Assembly (NCBI GenBank): GCA_009829735.1
Contig: CM020618.1
Location: 9,825,119-9,889,118 of the forward strand
Source: Pyropia yezoensis
Taxonomy: Eukaryota; Rhodophyta; Bangiophyceae; Bangiales; Bangiaceae
Reading direction: 5' to 3'
Length of the DNA: 64,000 nt
The translations under genes and the position numbers were made by a program. How positions within the stretch are numbered: the first letter of the stretch is position 1; each line of letters begins with the position of its first letter. Below, in pieces: positions 1-8,929 of the stretch. The notes below the pieces were generated by a model, which saw only the letters and a list, made by a program, of their open reading frames with translations, was not told the origin of the DNA and did not search any database.

Positions 1-1
1 C

Positions 2-1246
2 TTCGGCTCCGTCATGTTGACGGCTCGCCCTGATCACCTGGTGTGGGCCATGTTGGCCACCCAGTGGCTCCTCGAGGTCATGTCGACCTGGGTGTCTTGT
101 GTTCAGCGGCGGGGGATGCTCTGGCATCTCCCCCTCCGGCTCCTCCAAGGTTTGGAACAGCTCACCCCTCAGCTAGTTGCTGAGGGGTGCTCATCAGGAC
201 AACTCACTCTACTTGAGGAGATGCTCCGGCTCCATAAGTTTATCGAGTGGGAGAGCATTGAGCACAAGTTGCGCCGCCCCACTCGTGGGCCCAAGGACGA
301 TGGCACACTTCGCCAGTTCGTGTGGGTCGCTCGTGAACTTCACGACGGCCGTGTGGTCCTACGAGAGGGGTTGGGCATCGGGGACTACCCGTATGCCCCG
401 GGGGTGGATCGCCACACTGCGCCACCCCCGGACAAGCCCATAGTTATGGCCGTGCCCTCACATGATGATCATGTGACTCAACCCACTGCGGGGGCCCCAT
501 GTCGGGGTCGCAGTTACACCCGGGTACCGCCACCTCGGCGTGCCCCTCCGCTTCCTCCTGTCCCCTACCAGCCGCACGGGGACATCCCGATGAGCGTGGC
601 CGTTGAGTCGTCCACCCCGGTGTCCCCCAACTTGGGGGCCACCCTCCTGACGGTATTTCCCAAGTTGGTGTTACCGCCCACGCCTCTAACCTCAGAGATG
701 ATGATCACCACGTTGGTGCGCACCATTTCCTGGCTGGCCGGGTCGACCGCAACCCTTCAAAGTTCCGAGACTCCTCAACTTGAGGAGCGCGTTCGTACTG
801 CAGTGGCGACCGCGAGTTGCGAGTCGGTGGCGGAGTTTATGACAGCCGAGTTGGCTCGCATTGGGGCTATTATGCCCCAGCCAGCCCCACTTGGGCGTGG
901 CGAACGTCGCGCGAGCCGGGCATACTCGCCTCCTCGCCGTCGTCGACGACACTCTCGGCGCTCTCCCTCCGTGTCGGAAGACGAGTTGTCTTACTCCGTC
1001 TCGGAGTCCTCTACCCCGTCAGAGTCGGAGTCGGTCTGGCGTCTGCGTCGCCAACTTGCGCGCAAGACTAAACAGAAGGGTAGCCGCGGTCGTCGCCACT
1101 TGCGCGACCGTGAGGGGCGCGACGGTTCCGACTTGGAGCCGCCGCCCACGCCGACTGGTGGGGAACGTCATCGGCGTGGGTCTCGCCGCTCGCCTCCACG
1201 TGAGGGCAAGGGCTGTGGGGTTGGAGAGTCTAGCATGCATGCCTAG
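2..1246 (+). CDS. Antisense ORF B of element 1 (5'-truncated by window edge)
   Basis: The reading frame is open from the first bases; the first ATG is at 14 and the stop TAG is at 1244-1246. It lies in the 3' part of element 1 but on the strand opposite gag-pol, 111 bases from the pol stop. The N-terminal half has hydrophobic/amphipathic segments (tryptophan- and leucine-rich, a charged LEEMLRLHKF stretch), the middle is proline-rich, and the last ~130 residues are arginine/serine-rich (runs such as PPRRRRRHSRRSPS), which suggests nucleic-acid binding or nuclear location. No known family is recognised. It differs from the copies at 8930 and 17849 by scattered amino-acid changes while staying open, consistent with selection on the protein or with recent divergence. 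Antisense ORFs between pol and the 3' LTR are known in some plant gypsy elements. Confidence 0.55.
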   Translation, partial: FGSVMLTARPDHLVWAMLATQWLLEVMSTWVSCVQRRGMLWHLPLRLLQGLEQLTPQLVAEGCSSGQLTLLEEMLRLHKFIEWESIEHKLRRPTRGPKDDGTLRQFVWVARELHDGRVVLREGLGIGDYPYAPGVDRHTAPPPDKPIVMAVPSHDDHVTQPTAGAPCRGRSYTRVPPPRRAPPLPPVPYQPHGDIPMSVAVESSTPVSPNLGATLLTVFPKLVLPPTPLTSEMMITTLVRTISWLAGSTATLQSSETPQLEERVRTAVATASCESVAEFMTAELARIGAIMPQPAPLGRGERRASRAYSPPRRRRRHSRRSPSVSEDELSYSVSESSTPSESESVWRLRRQLARKTKQKGSRGRRHLRDREGRDGSDLEPPPTPTGGERHRRGSRRSPPREGKGCGVGESSMHA

Positions 1247-1357
1247 TTGGCAGCTGCCCTTGATGTGAGAGTGTGAGGGTTAGGGCTGTAGTTAAAAGCC
1301 ACTCTGCGTACCACTTCGACTTGAAGCACTCTCTTCGCACTGTTGCTCGGCCTTCCC

Positions 1358-4300
1358 TCACGTTGAGGGAGGGCTGTTAGGGTCTATCTCATTCCGGGCA
1401 CAGTACGCCCGGACCTTCTCAGCGGGAAGGTCCTCCACATACTCCCACGTATCATCCTTGGGTTTGTAGCCAAACCAACGCACCCTCAACATGAGGCGGT
1501 CAGTGTCTTCATCCCATCCGTGGTCGATGAACTTATCGAACACGTACTCCTGCGGGCCCTGTTTGGCCGCAGGCAGTGAGGGGAGGCGCCACGCTTCCAA
1601 AGCACGCGCCCAAGCTGGGTCGCCTGCAGGCGGTGGTGCAACTTTGACCACGTCCTGTCCGTTCACTGTGCGGACCCCATCGTCACTTTCGATGGTGAAG
1701 CGCCGCCCATCAGTACGAAGGACCTGGTACGGTCCCTTCGTCTGGAATACCAGCTTACCCCCCGTTGGGGTGTGCGAGTGTACCAGCACCCAGTCACCCT
1801 GCTCGGGGACATGTTTAGCATTGCGCACCTTTTTGTCAAAGGTACGCTTGTAGCGCTTTCGTGCTTTGTCCATCTCAGCCCTGACTTTAGGGATGAGGTT
1901 TTCAAGCCTAGCGGCGAACTCCGCCTTACTCTCAGTAGGAGTAGGCGTACTGCCACCATCCTCCCTAGTTGGGAGCGACCGCCGCACGGCAATAGACCGC
2001 ACGCGACGGGGGGTCACAAAAGCGAGGGGTACTTCCCCTGTAGATGAGTGAACCTGCGAATTGTAGGCAGTAGTAAGGATAGAAATGTATTGGTCCCACG
2101 TCTTCACGTGCTCACTCACATAGTGGCGTAGCTGCCTAACAATAGTTTTGTTGAAGCGCTCCACCTGCCCATTAGTTTGTGGGTGGTAGGGGGTGGCATA
2201 GTTTGCCTTAACCCCCAACATATCCAGCACTCCCTGAAACAGTACAGACGCAAATTGCGGTCCATTGTCCGATAGTGTACTATCTGGGATGCCATACGCG
2301 GCAACCCAGTGATCTAGGAAGGCTGACACAACCGACATGGCCGTGATATCTGCCAGAGGGATCGCTCGCGTAAGTTTCGTGAAGCGGTCACAGATGACCA
2401 GGAGGTACTGGTTGCCCTCCTCGGTCACGGGCAGTGGCCCAAGGATGTCCATCGCCAACGCGGCGAAGGGCTCCTTGGCCGGGAACAATAGCATAGCCGT
2501 ACTAGGCCGCCGTTCCATCAGACGATTCTGTGCACAACTTGTGCAGGCAGCCACCCCACTGTAGATGTCCACCACCATGGACGGCCAGTAGTACCTGGTC
2601 CTCAGGGTCTGGTACAGTTTACTAGACCCCAGGTGTCCACCCGTGGGAGCGTTGTGCTCCCTCTCAAGGATACTGTCCTTGAGGGATGCGGGGACGACAA
2701 GTTGTTCGGTCCCCTGGAATACCCCCCTCCTCATGAGGAGGCCATCGTCTCCCATAAAGAAGCGCGTCTCAACCACCGTATCCAATGTATCCCTCTGCGA
2801 CTTGCAGAAGGGATCCTCGGCCTGGGCCTTCACCACCTCGTCCAGGGACAGGGGCAAGTACTTCTTGTTCCCTGGCGCCTCGGGGTTCAACGCCTGACCC
2901 GAGCGCGTGACTACCCCCACGATGGGGATGTCCTCATCGACTGGGTTAGTGTCCAGCCCCTCGGTGGGTACCCGAGAGAGGCCATCGGCAAGCGCATGTT
3001 GCCTGCCAGGTCGGTACTCAATGTCAAAGTTGAAGGGTGCCAGTCGCACCCTCCACCGGTTGAGACGAGTGTTCGTACAGTCCGTCTTGAAGATAAACTG
3101 CAACGCGCGGTGGTCACAGCGGATGAGGAACTTCTCACCCTCTAGGTTGAGACGAAGTGACGTCACCGCCCACACTACTGCGAGTCCTTCCAACTCGGTG
3201 ACTCCGTAGTTCTTCTCGGCCGAGTTCAGCCCCTTACTGAAGTATCCCACCGGCAAATACTCCTTGTCCGGCTGCTGCTGAAGCAACACACAACCAAGTT
3301 GGTCGTAGCTAGTGTCCACATCCAGGATGTAGTGGCCTCCCAACCTGGGAATAGCCAAGATAGGGGGCTTCAGCAGAAGGTCCCGAAGAGTCTCAAAGAA
3401 TGCCTGCTCCACCCGACTTGGGGGAGGCAGGTTCTTCGGTAGCGTTGAGCTCACTAGCTCATTCAACGGCTTCGCCACCTTGGCGAAGCCCTTGGTGAAA
3501 CGTCGGTACACGTTACACATCCCGAGGAAGCTCCTCATCTGGGTCTGGGTCCGGGGGTACTGAGCCTTACGGATGGCCCTCAAGTTCTTCTCGTTGACAC
3601 TGAGACGCCCCGGACGGACAACATGTCCCAAGTATTCCACCTCTTGAGTAAAGAGGTGGCACTTACTCGCCTTCAGTGACACACCGGCGTCAGCAAGTAG
3701 CTTGAACACCGGGCCAAGATGGCCAATGTGTTCCTCCGGACCTCGGGAGAACACAATAATATCGTCTAGGTACACAAGACAGATCTGCCACCGTACTCCG
3801 GCCAGAATCACGTCCATAGCGCGCTGGAAAGTTGCCGGCGCGTTACACAGACCAAACGGTAGACGCTTGCACTGGTAGGTACCACAGTGACCGGTATAGA
3901 TAGTTTTATGCCTGTCCTCCGGGGCAATGGGAATTTGCCAGTACCCCGCGTTACAGTCCAGGGTAGAGAACACGTTCGCCTCCCCCAGAGAGTCCAGACA
4001 GTCATCCATCCTAGGTAGGGGATAACTGTCCTTCACCGTGCTCTCGTTGAGCTTACGGTAGTCGATACAAAACCGGGGGGTCCCATCAACTTTGGGGACT
4101 ATAACCACCGGACTCGCCCACTCGGCGTTGCTGGCCTCGATCACATCGAGGGCCTCCATGCGAGCAACTTGCTCCTTAACGAGGGCCCTTGAACGGGGTC
4201 CTCCCCTATACGGTTGTTGGCGTATAGGGGGTGCACCGGGCTTCAACTCGATCCGGTGTTGGGTGGCTCTCATGAGTCCCAATTGACCATCCCACAGCTT

Positions 4301-5341
4301 GTGATATTGGTCCAAGAGGCGTTCAACTTGAACCCTCAACCTGGGGGGAACACCCTCCATGTTCACATGGGGCCGAGGAGAGGTGGCCGACTTGGCTTGA
4401 TGCTTCTCCTTTCCGGACTTCGGGTCGCTACTTGCGCCCGCGTTGAGGGTGACCGCTACTACCGGTCCCTCGTGTTGGTCGATATAGCCGAACTTGGCTC
4501 CCGACTTGAAGTACTTGGGCGTCGGGCTCAGGTTCATCACCTGGATCCTCCACGGGACTCCGGCTTTGGAGTCCATCGTGCCAAGGGCAACATGCACTTG
4601 GTGCTTGCGAGCAAGACGGGGGTGAGGGTGCACCAACCCGTTCCCCGAAAAATCAGTTACAACGTCAACGTGCGCCACCGAGTTGGGGGGCAACGTGACT
4701 TTACGGGCTAAACGCAGGGTAGCAGTAAACCCTTCCCTCACATAGCAAACAGGCTTCGACTGTGAGACTGTCACAGGAGCCACAGACTTTCCCTTACCAA
4801 GGATGGGGATAGTCTCCCCATTCATCAACTTGACCCAGTACTCAGGGCCACAAATCAAAGGCACTTGTGTAACAACATAAGGGGTACCCAGAAGCAGGGG
4901 TACCGATATATTCTCAACTACGCCATAGGTCACGTTGACCTCATGGGTCCCCAACCTAGTTGGTAGGGTCACGGCATCAACGATGGGAAGTACCCCACCA
5001 TTGATGTCAATCATATGGTCAGCTTTGGACCTCCAGCGTTGGAGCTTCACCTCCTTTGGTAATAGCGACTTGCGTATCAAGGAGGCTCCTGACCCGGTAT
5101 CAAGTACGATACGGGCACAACAGGCGCGGCCGGGGGCAAGTTGCACCCGTCCAGCCACCTGGAAGTTCTCACCCGTCAGCACCGCGATGACCCGACGTGG
5201 GTTTACGTTCTTGGGGAGTCCTACCCGAGGTGGGCGGACTCCCTTAGGTCGCCGCAGTATCCGGCACGGTTGGTTCGTCCTCCTGGCCCACTTGGCCGAG
5301 GCTGCCGTTGTGAGCTTCGGACGACCAGCCCCAACGGTCAT
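1358..5341 (-). CDS. pol: Element 1 Pol polyprotein, unit 1 (PR-RT-RH-IN-chromodomain)
   Basis: A 1327-residue frame of a Ty3/gypsy Pol. Aspartic protease LDTGSGASLI is near residues 80-89. Reverse transcriptase follows, with CIDYRKLN and the catalytic YLDD at 524-527; RNase H begins at LDVDTSYDQLG near 690. Integrase has the H2C2 zinc region (HLGSSKLYQ to CTSCAQNR, ~905-945) and the DDE core (AMDILGPLP, SDNGPQF, GQVERFNK, ~965-1060). A C-terminal chromodomain (LRVRWFGYKPKDDTWEYVEDL) marks it as a chromovirus. The ATG at 5341 overlaps the nucleocapsid stop as ATGA, but a GGGAAAC slippery heptamer just upstream places Pol in the -1 frame without a stop, so a Gag-Pol fusion is the likelier expression route. 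All catalytic residues seen are intact, so this copy could be active. Confidence 0.92.
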   Translation of the reverse strand: MTVGAGRPKLTTAASAKWARRTNQPCRILRRPKGVRPPRVGLPKNVNPRRVIAVLTGENFQVAGRVQLAPGRACCARIVLDTGSGASLIRKSLLPKEVKLQRWRSKADHMIDINGGVLPIVDAVTLPTRLGTHEVNVTYGVVENISVPLLLGTPYVVTQVPLICGPEYWVKLMNGETIPILGKGKSVAPVTVSQSKPVCYVREGFTATLRLARKVTLPPNSVAHVDVVTDFSGNGLVHPHPRLARKHQVHVALGTMDSKAGVPWRIQVMNLSPTPKYFKSGAKFGYIDQHEGPVVAVTLNAGASSDPKSGKEKHQAKSATSPRPHVNMEGVPPRLRVQVERLLDQYHKLWDGQLGLMRATQHRIELKPGAPPIRQQPYRGGPRSRALVKEQVARMEALDVIEASNAEWASPVVIVPKVDGTPRFCIDYRKLNESTVKDSYPLPRMDDCLDSLGEANVFSTLDCNAGYWQIPIAPEDRHKTIYTGHCGTYQCKRLPFGLCNAPATFQRAMDVILAGVRWQICLVYLDDIIVFSRGPEEHIGHLGPVFKLLADAGVSLKASKCHLFTQEVEYLGHVVRPGRLSVNEKNLRAIRKAQYPRTQTQMRSFLGMCNVYRRFTKGFAKVAKPLNELVSSTLPKNLPPPSRVEQAFFETLRDLLLKPPILAIPRLGGHYILDVDTSYDQLGCVLLQQQPDKEYLPVGYFSKGLNSAEKNYGVTELEGLAVVWAVTSLRLNLEGEKFLIRCDHRALQFIFKTDCTNTRLNRWRVRLAPFNFDIEYRPGRQHALADGLSRVPTEGLDTNPVDEDIPIVGVVTRSGQALNPEAPGNKKYLPLSLDEVVKAQAEDPFCKSQRDTLDTVVETRFFMGDDGLLMRRGVFQGTEQLVVPASLKDSILEREHNAPTGGHLGSSKLYQTLRTRYYWPSMVVDIYSGVAACTSCAQNRLMERRPSTAMLLFPAKEPFAALAMDILGPLPVTEEGNQYLLVICDRFTKLTRAIPLADITAMSVVSAFLDHWVAAYGIPDSTLSDNGPQFASVLFQGVLDMLGVKANYATPYHPQTNGQVERFNKTIVRQLRHYVSEHVKTWDQYISILTTAYNSQVHSSTGEVPLAFVTPRRVRSIAVRRSLPTREDGGSTPTPTESKAEFAARLENLIPKVRAEMDKARKRYKRTFDKKVRNAKHVPEQGDWVLVHSHTPTGGKLVFQTKGPYQVLRTDGRRFTIESDDGVRTVNGQDVVKVAPPPAGDPAWARALEAWRLPSLPAAKQGPQEYVFDKFIDHGWDEDTDRLMLRVRWFGYKPKDDTWEYVEDLPAEKVRAYCARNEIDPNSPPST

Positions 5342-5931
5342 TCGTTTCCCGCCGACTTGGCGTCCGAATCTGAGGGCGGGGAGGAAGACGACGAGTCCGA
5401 GGACGACGTGTCCGCCTCCTCCGCCGAGGGTGTGGCGACCGCGACGACCGGCCGAGACCCACCCTCGCGGCGTGAACGTACTTCGCTCGTAGCCGACTTC
5501 TTACTCGCATTCCTAACAAGTTGTTGGATGCGTTTACTCAACTTGGGGCAGTCATATGCCCAGTGTCCATCGGAGTTGCAGTTCCAACACCGATGGTCAG
5601 TTCCCGGAGGGGTCTTCCCAACTGGGGAAGACGAAGATGTACCCTGGGAAGTTCCCACGGCAGCTACCACCCTCTCCTTGCGGATTCGGCGTGCCTCTCT
5701 CAACTCTCTGGCCTGGCACGCCTCCTCTCGTTCCTTGGCCAACTCGGCCTGACGCTCCTGGCGTTGTTCCTCCCGCAACTTGCGGTAGGCCTCACCTCTG
5801 CGGTAAGCGAACCTGGCCAACTCGGCCAGGGTCGCCCGGGCAGTGCTATGCTCCCGGGTCTCCATCCGGACTGACCAATGGAGTCCCTCCACAAACCGAC
5901 TCTTCACCACATCTTGTGGATGAAGAAACCC
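5338..5931 (-). CDS. gag: Element 1 Gag 3' segment (nucleocapsid), unit 1
   Basis: This stretch continues the Gag frame after a single in-frame TGA (5932-5934), so it is probably translated as an extension rather than from its own ATG (the first start-like codon is a GTG at 5910). It carries a basic, helical REEQRQERQAELAKER stretch, one CCHC zinc knuckle (CWNCNSDGHWAYDC, spacing CX2CX4HX4C) typical of nucleocapsids, and an acidic/serine-rich tail. It ends at TGA 5338-5340, overlapping the Pol ATG. Position between capsid and protease is as expected for Ty3/gypsy. Whether it is reached by UGA readthrough or by another route cannot be told from sequence. Confidence 0.8.
   Translation of the reverse strand, partial: GFLHPQDVVKSRFVEGLHWSVRMETREHSTARATLAELARFAYRRGEAYRKLREEQRQERQAELAKEREEACQARELREARRIRKERVVAAVGTSQGTSSSSPVGKTPPGTDHRCWNCNSDGHWAYDCPKLSKRIQQLVRNASKKSATSEVRSRREGGSRPVVAVATPSAEEADTSSSDSSSSSPPSDSDAKSAGNE
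5344..5350 (-). promoter_or_regulatory. -1 ribosomal frameshift heptamer GGGAAAC (unit 1)
   Basis: In the nucleocapsid frame the codons read GCG GGA AAC GAA TGA, giving the canonical X XXY YYZ slip site G GGA AAC six bases before the stop. A -1 slip enters the Pol frame at CGA ATG ACC with no stop. About 11 bases downstream, GGGGCTG can pair with CAGCCTC further on, a possible stimulatory stem (inference). Identical heptamers lie at 14263-14269 and 23179-23185. Confidence 0.65.
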
Positions 5932-7284
5932 TCAAAGATTGTTGAGCTTACGAACTCGCTCCGCAAAGGACAACTCGTCCTCCGCCTCTTCCTGGTGGGC
6001 TTGCGTAAACTCCTCGACTTGAGAAGCCAACGCTGCCTCATCAACCATGGCTCTCAACAACCAGTTGACGAGCTCCAAATAGGACGTCACCTCCCCAGCG
6101 CCTCCACTTGAGGAGCTGGGCATGACGGACATAAGTTCCGTCCGTAGGTCGCCCTTCGTAAACTCCTGTAGCATGTAAAAAGCCATGCCTTCACTTATGG
6201 CATTGTCGTCACAGGCTTTTGCGAAACGACGTAGGAACTCAAAGACACGGAGGGGGGGAGTTCCATCCCACTCCGCTCTGTGCCCAAAAGAATGAAGTGC
6301 ATTCTTCTTGGCACGGCCCATGGCTCGGGCCTGGTCAGGACCATACGCCACCGACTTGTTGTGGAGGGCGTAGGTCTCACAGTCAAAGATCCTCTGGTAG
6401 ACCGGGTTGGCTACCTGGATCTTGGGCGGCACCTCACGTTGAGGGAACAGCCGCTGTGGCACTGGGGTAAGTTCACTCTCAGTGCCTGTAGTCCGGCGCG
6501 GCGCGCTTGGTGTAGCCGCCGGCGTTTCCGGGGGGAACTCCCCCGTGAAGGGCGTACGCCCCACCGAGTATGGTGTGGCTCCCTCGTTGGGAGTCACAGG
6601 TGTCGCCCCCAGTTCGGGGCGACCCGAGGTAGGCGTCAGGAGAGATTCCCCCTGCGCCTGTGGGCTCGAAAGCCCCAATCCGGTCTGGACATTAAGGCCA
6701 TCTGGCAAACTCGCCACAATCTGATTCAGAATAGTATTCGTCATCGTGACCACCAGGTCTGGCAAAGTCTGCCGCAACACATTGGTCGCCTCCCGACGGA
6801 CAGTTTCCGCGAGGAGGGGATTGACGATTCCAGTTGAGTCTCGGTCCGCCTCCGGGAGTCCACCTGAGGGGTAACCACGTTCCTCAGGGGTCTCAACCGG
6901 GGGCATGGGCGCGAGCCCATCGCCGACCAACGGAGGTCCACCGTCCTCCGAAAGCCTAGTTGGCGACGACTCCAAGCCAAAGTTGGCTCCAACCCGAGTG
7001 GAACCCGCGGGGACAGTCCTCACCCCTTGGGACGTTCCCGTTGAGTATACCACGCGGTGGCCAGACTTCGGCCCACCCACATCAGAAGTGTCACCCGAGT
7101 GAACTCCTGACTGAGTCGGGGTGGCCTGTTGCCCGCCCGTACTTCCAGTCCTGCTGGCTTGAGGGACCTCTAGTCCCTCTGCGACCCCAGGTAAACCCAC
7201 CTGTGTCTCACCAGTATTCAAAGGCACTGAAGTACGTGCGTCACCCGTGTACTCCCCGGACGACGGGGGGTCCGAGCTAGCCAT
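5932..7284 (-). CDS. gag: Element 1 Gag (capsid part), unit 1
   Basis: 450 residues from the ATG at 7284, which has a strong context (AACATGG); the frame extends to a GTG at 7308, but the ATG is preferred. The N-terminal half is low-complexity and rich in S/T/G/P. The C-terminal ~180 residues, from YQRIFDCETYAL through RVFEFLRRFAKACDDN and YMLQEFTKGDLRTEL to LSFAERVRKLNNL, resemble a retrotransposon gag capsid domain. The leader is only about 100 bases from the primer-binding site. The frame stops at TGA (5932-5934), followed directly by GGG, and continues in frame into the zinc-knuckle segment, so the TGA appears to separate Gag from a Gag-NC extension. Confidence 0.85.
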   Translation of the reverse strand: MASSDPPSSGEYTGDARTSVPLNTGETQVGLPGVAEGLEVPQASRTGSTGGQQATPTQSGVHSGDTSDVGGPKSGHRVVYSTGTSQGVRTVPAGSTRVGANFGLESSPTRLSEDGGPPLVGDGLAPMPPVETPEERGYPSGGLPEADRDSTGIVNPLLAETVRREATNVLRQTLPDLVVTMTNTILNQIVASLPDGLNVQTGLGLSSPQAQGESLLTPTSGRPELGATPVTPNEGATPYSVGRTPFTGEFPPETPAATPSAPRRTTGTESELTPVPQRLFPQREVPPKIQVANPVYQRIFDCETYALHNKSVAYGPDQARAMGRAKKNALHSFGHRAEWDGTPPLRVFEFLRRFAKACDDNAISEGMAFYMLQEFTKGDLRTELMSVMPSSSSGGAGEVTSYLELVNWLLRAMVDEAALASQVEEFTQAHQEEAEDELSFAERVRKLNNL

Positions 7285-7382
7285 GTTGGCTGACGATCCG
7301 TATGACACGGTCCAAGACCACCGTTCCTCTGAGACAGAGGGCCCCCTACACCCGGGTGCACCCGGAGGTAAAGTTTACCTCT

Positions 7383-7401
7383 GTCCCCTGCTGCTCCACC
7401 A
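7383..7401 (-). promoter_or_regulatory. Primer-binding site of element 1 (unit 1)
   Basis: On the coding strand TGGTGGAGCAGC... begins two bases inside the LTR boundary. Read on the plus strand it is the 3' end of a tRNA ending in CCA (GTCCCCTGCTGCTCCACCA), with a 7-base acceptor strand and an A discriminator. I cannot name the tRNA. Identical copies lie at 16302-16320, 25218-25236 and 33493-33511. Confidence 0.65.
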
Positions 7402-7403
7402 AA

Positions 7404-7880
7404 TGTGGCAAAAACCACAAGCACACACGGCACCCAAGTTGGGGCGGTGTGCCAGGGCTGCCTCCCGTGTCGGGGGAACCGGAAGAAGTGCAAGTCGCAC
7501 ACACTCTGTCCCTGTTGTGGGGCAAACCCCCCACGGACAAACAAGAGGATGGTGTGTGGTCCAACAGTTTCTTGGTCGGGACGGGGACGCAGGGCCAAGC
7601 CCCGCTGTCCCTCCCCTTATCCCCCCAGGGTCCCCTCAGAATCTCGCCACTCAGAATCTCCCACCCCAGCACCTGCCCACCGGGCCACACGAAAATTCAA
7701 GACGATAAATGCAGAAAAAGAAAATACCCTCAAATCCAAGTTGGATTTACTACTAAGCTAACTATCCCAAACTTAGGGAATATGGACCCAAATGCAGGGG
7801 GAGGAACGGGTCAGGCTAGTGGCCTGCCGCCCCTTGCATGGCACGTGTTGCCCCCCTACCTGGGGGTCAATACTGCCACA
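7404..7880 (-). repeat. LTR of element 1 between units 1 and 2 (477 bp)
   Basis: It begins TGTGGC and ends GCCACA, a 6-bp perfect terminal inverted repeat with the expected TG...CA. The boundaries are fixed from three sides: the PBS lies two bases beyond one end, a polypurine tract abuts the other, and the outer copies at 25707 and 33989 switch to unrelated DNA at exactly the same base. It serves both as the 5' LTR of unit 1 and the 3' LTR of unit 2. It contains a small hairpin with 8-bp arms at 7732-7748. Confidence 0.9.
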
Positions 7881-7895
7881 CTCCCCTCTCCTCAG
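7881..7895 (-). promoter_or_regulatory. Polypurine tract of element 1 (unit 2)
   Basis: On the coding strand CTGAGGAGAGGGGAG directly precedes the LTR's TG, as required for plus-strand priming. The identical tract is at 16800-16814. A related CTCTCCTCAGTTC block recurs about 165 bases inward (8050-8062), possibly a duplicated tract. The remaining stretch to 8218 has short palindromes (for example CCGACCCGGTCGG) and no gene. Confidence 0.75.
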
Positions 7896-8218
7896 TTCCG
7901 ACCGACCCGGTCGGCCCTGTGAGGGGGTGCGTAAACGCACGTCTCGGCGTTGGGGGCGCGACTTGCTGTCCCCCATCGAGTACGTAACACGGATGTGGAG
8001 GCGGTAACGTTGACCGCCCCTCTCCTCAAGCTTGCCCACTCGGCAGCTTGCTCTCCTCAGTTCACACTTCACCATCACCACCACCTCCCCTTCACCTTCC
8101 ACTGGGCCGCCTCACGCTGGGGAGGCCACCCGTCTACCCACGATCCGAGTCCCCCTCAACTCGAGGCGGGTCTCGTGCTGCGATAGCCAGAGCGTCTCTC
8201 CCCAACTTGGGGAGAGCC

Positions 8219-8833
8219 ATGGCGACTCCGGGAGTGGAGACGGACTCTCTTGACGAGCGCATGGAGGACACCTCCTACGGGGCAGCACCCGCCGGGACTT
8301 CCGGCGGGGGCTCCGCGATCGCTCCGGGGGATGGGACTCCCGCGTCACCCGGCTTTGGGTTGACGGCGGGGTCTCCCCCGGAGGCGGGACAAGTTGTCCG
8401 GCGTGAGGCGTTGGGGCGGTGGTTTTACCCCGCTTGGCCTCTATATGAGGAGGGGCTGACTGTTCTTCGCTGTGGCCGACTTGGCGCAGCGATGGGCCGG
8501 GTATGGGACCGCCTACGGGAGAAGTACCCCCGTAGGTTCGGGTTCCCTGCCGGCTTCAGGACGGACCAGTTTGCCTTCCTGGACGATGAGGAGGTTGAGG
8601 AGGTTCAGCGTGCCAAGGCCATGGTGGACCGCGGGGGAACTATCCCGGGTCCGGGCGACTTGCCGACTTTTACTTGGGACGCTGTGGCAACTCGCCCACC
8701 GTACCTCCACGAGGCCGATCCGCACACTCATCACTTTGATGTGCGGATGGAGAAAGACTTCCGGCGAGGTCCCTACTTGGTGACCTCGGCTCAACTTGAG
8801 TTTCCGCAGCAGTCCGCTGCTAGTAAGGAGTAG
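8219..8833 (+). CDS. Antisense ORF A of element 1 (unit 2)
   Basis: 204 residues from an ATG in perfect context (GCCATGG), on the strand opposite gag-pol, just inside the polypurine tract. The N-terminal ~70 residues are low-complexity (G/A/S/P); the rest looks like folded protein (VVRREALGRWFYPAWPLYEE, FLDDEEVEEVQRAKAMV, LPTFTWDAVATRP). It ends at TAG 8831-8833, but the same frame then runs on with no stop for 443 codons into ORF B, so A and B may be one protein separated by a recoded stop, or two proteins. No family is recognised; an envelope-like role cannot be supported because no clear signal peptide or membrane anchor is visible. Confidence 0.5.
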   Translation: MATPGVETDSLDERMEDTSYGAAPAGTSGGGSAIAPGDGTPASPGFGLTAGSPPEAGQVVRREALGRWFYPAWPLYEEGLTVLRCGRLGAAMGRVWDRLREKYPRRFGFPAGFRTDQFAFLDDEEVEEVQRAKAMVDRGGTIPGPGDLPTFTWDAVATRPPYLHEADPHTHHFDVRMEKDFRRGPYLVTSAQLEFPQQSAASKE

Positions 8834-8929
8834 GACTACCCCAAAAAGCCCGAGTGGTGGCCTCAAGTTGAGGTCCCCTACGGGTTCCCGGCGTTGTTGC
8901 CACGGTTGCTTGACCACTTCGGCTCCGTC

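Noticed and set aside
8822..8833. GTAAGG near the end of antisense ORF A as a splice donor removing the TAG
   Set aside because: No acceptor with a pyrimidine tract at a sensible distance that keeps frame with ORF B; kept only as a remote alternative.
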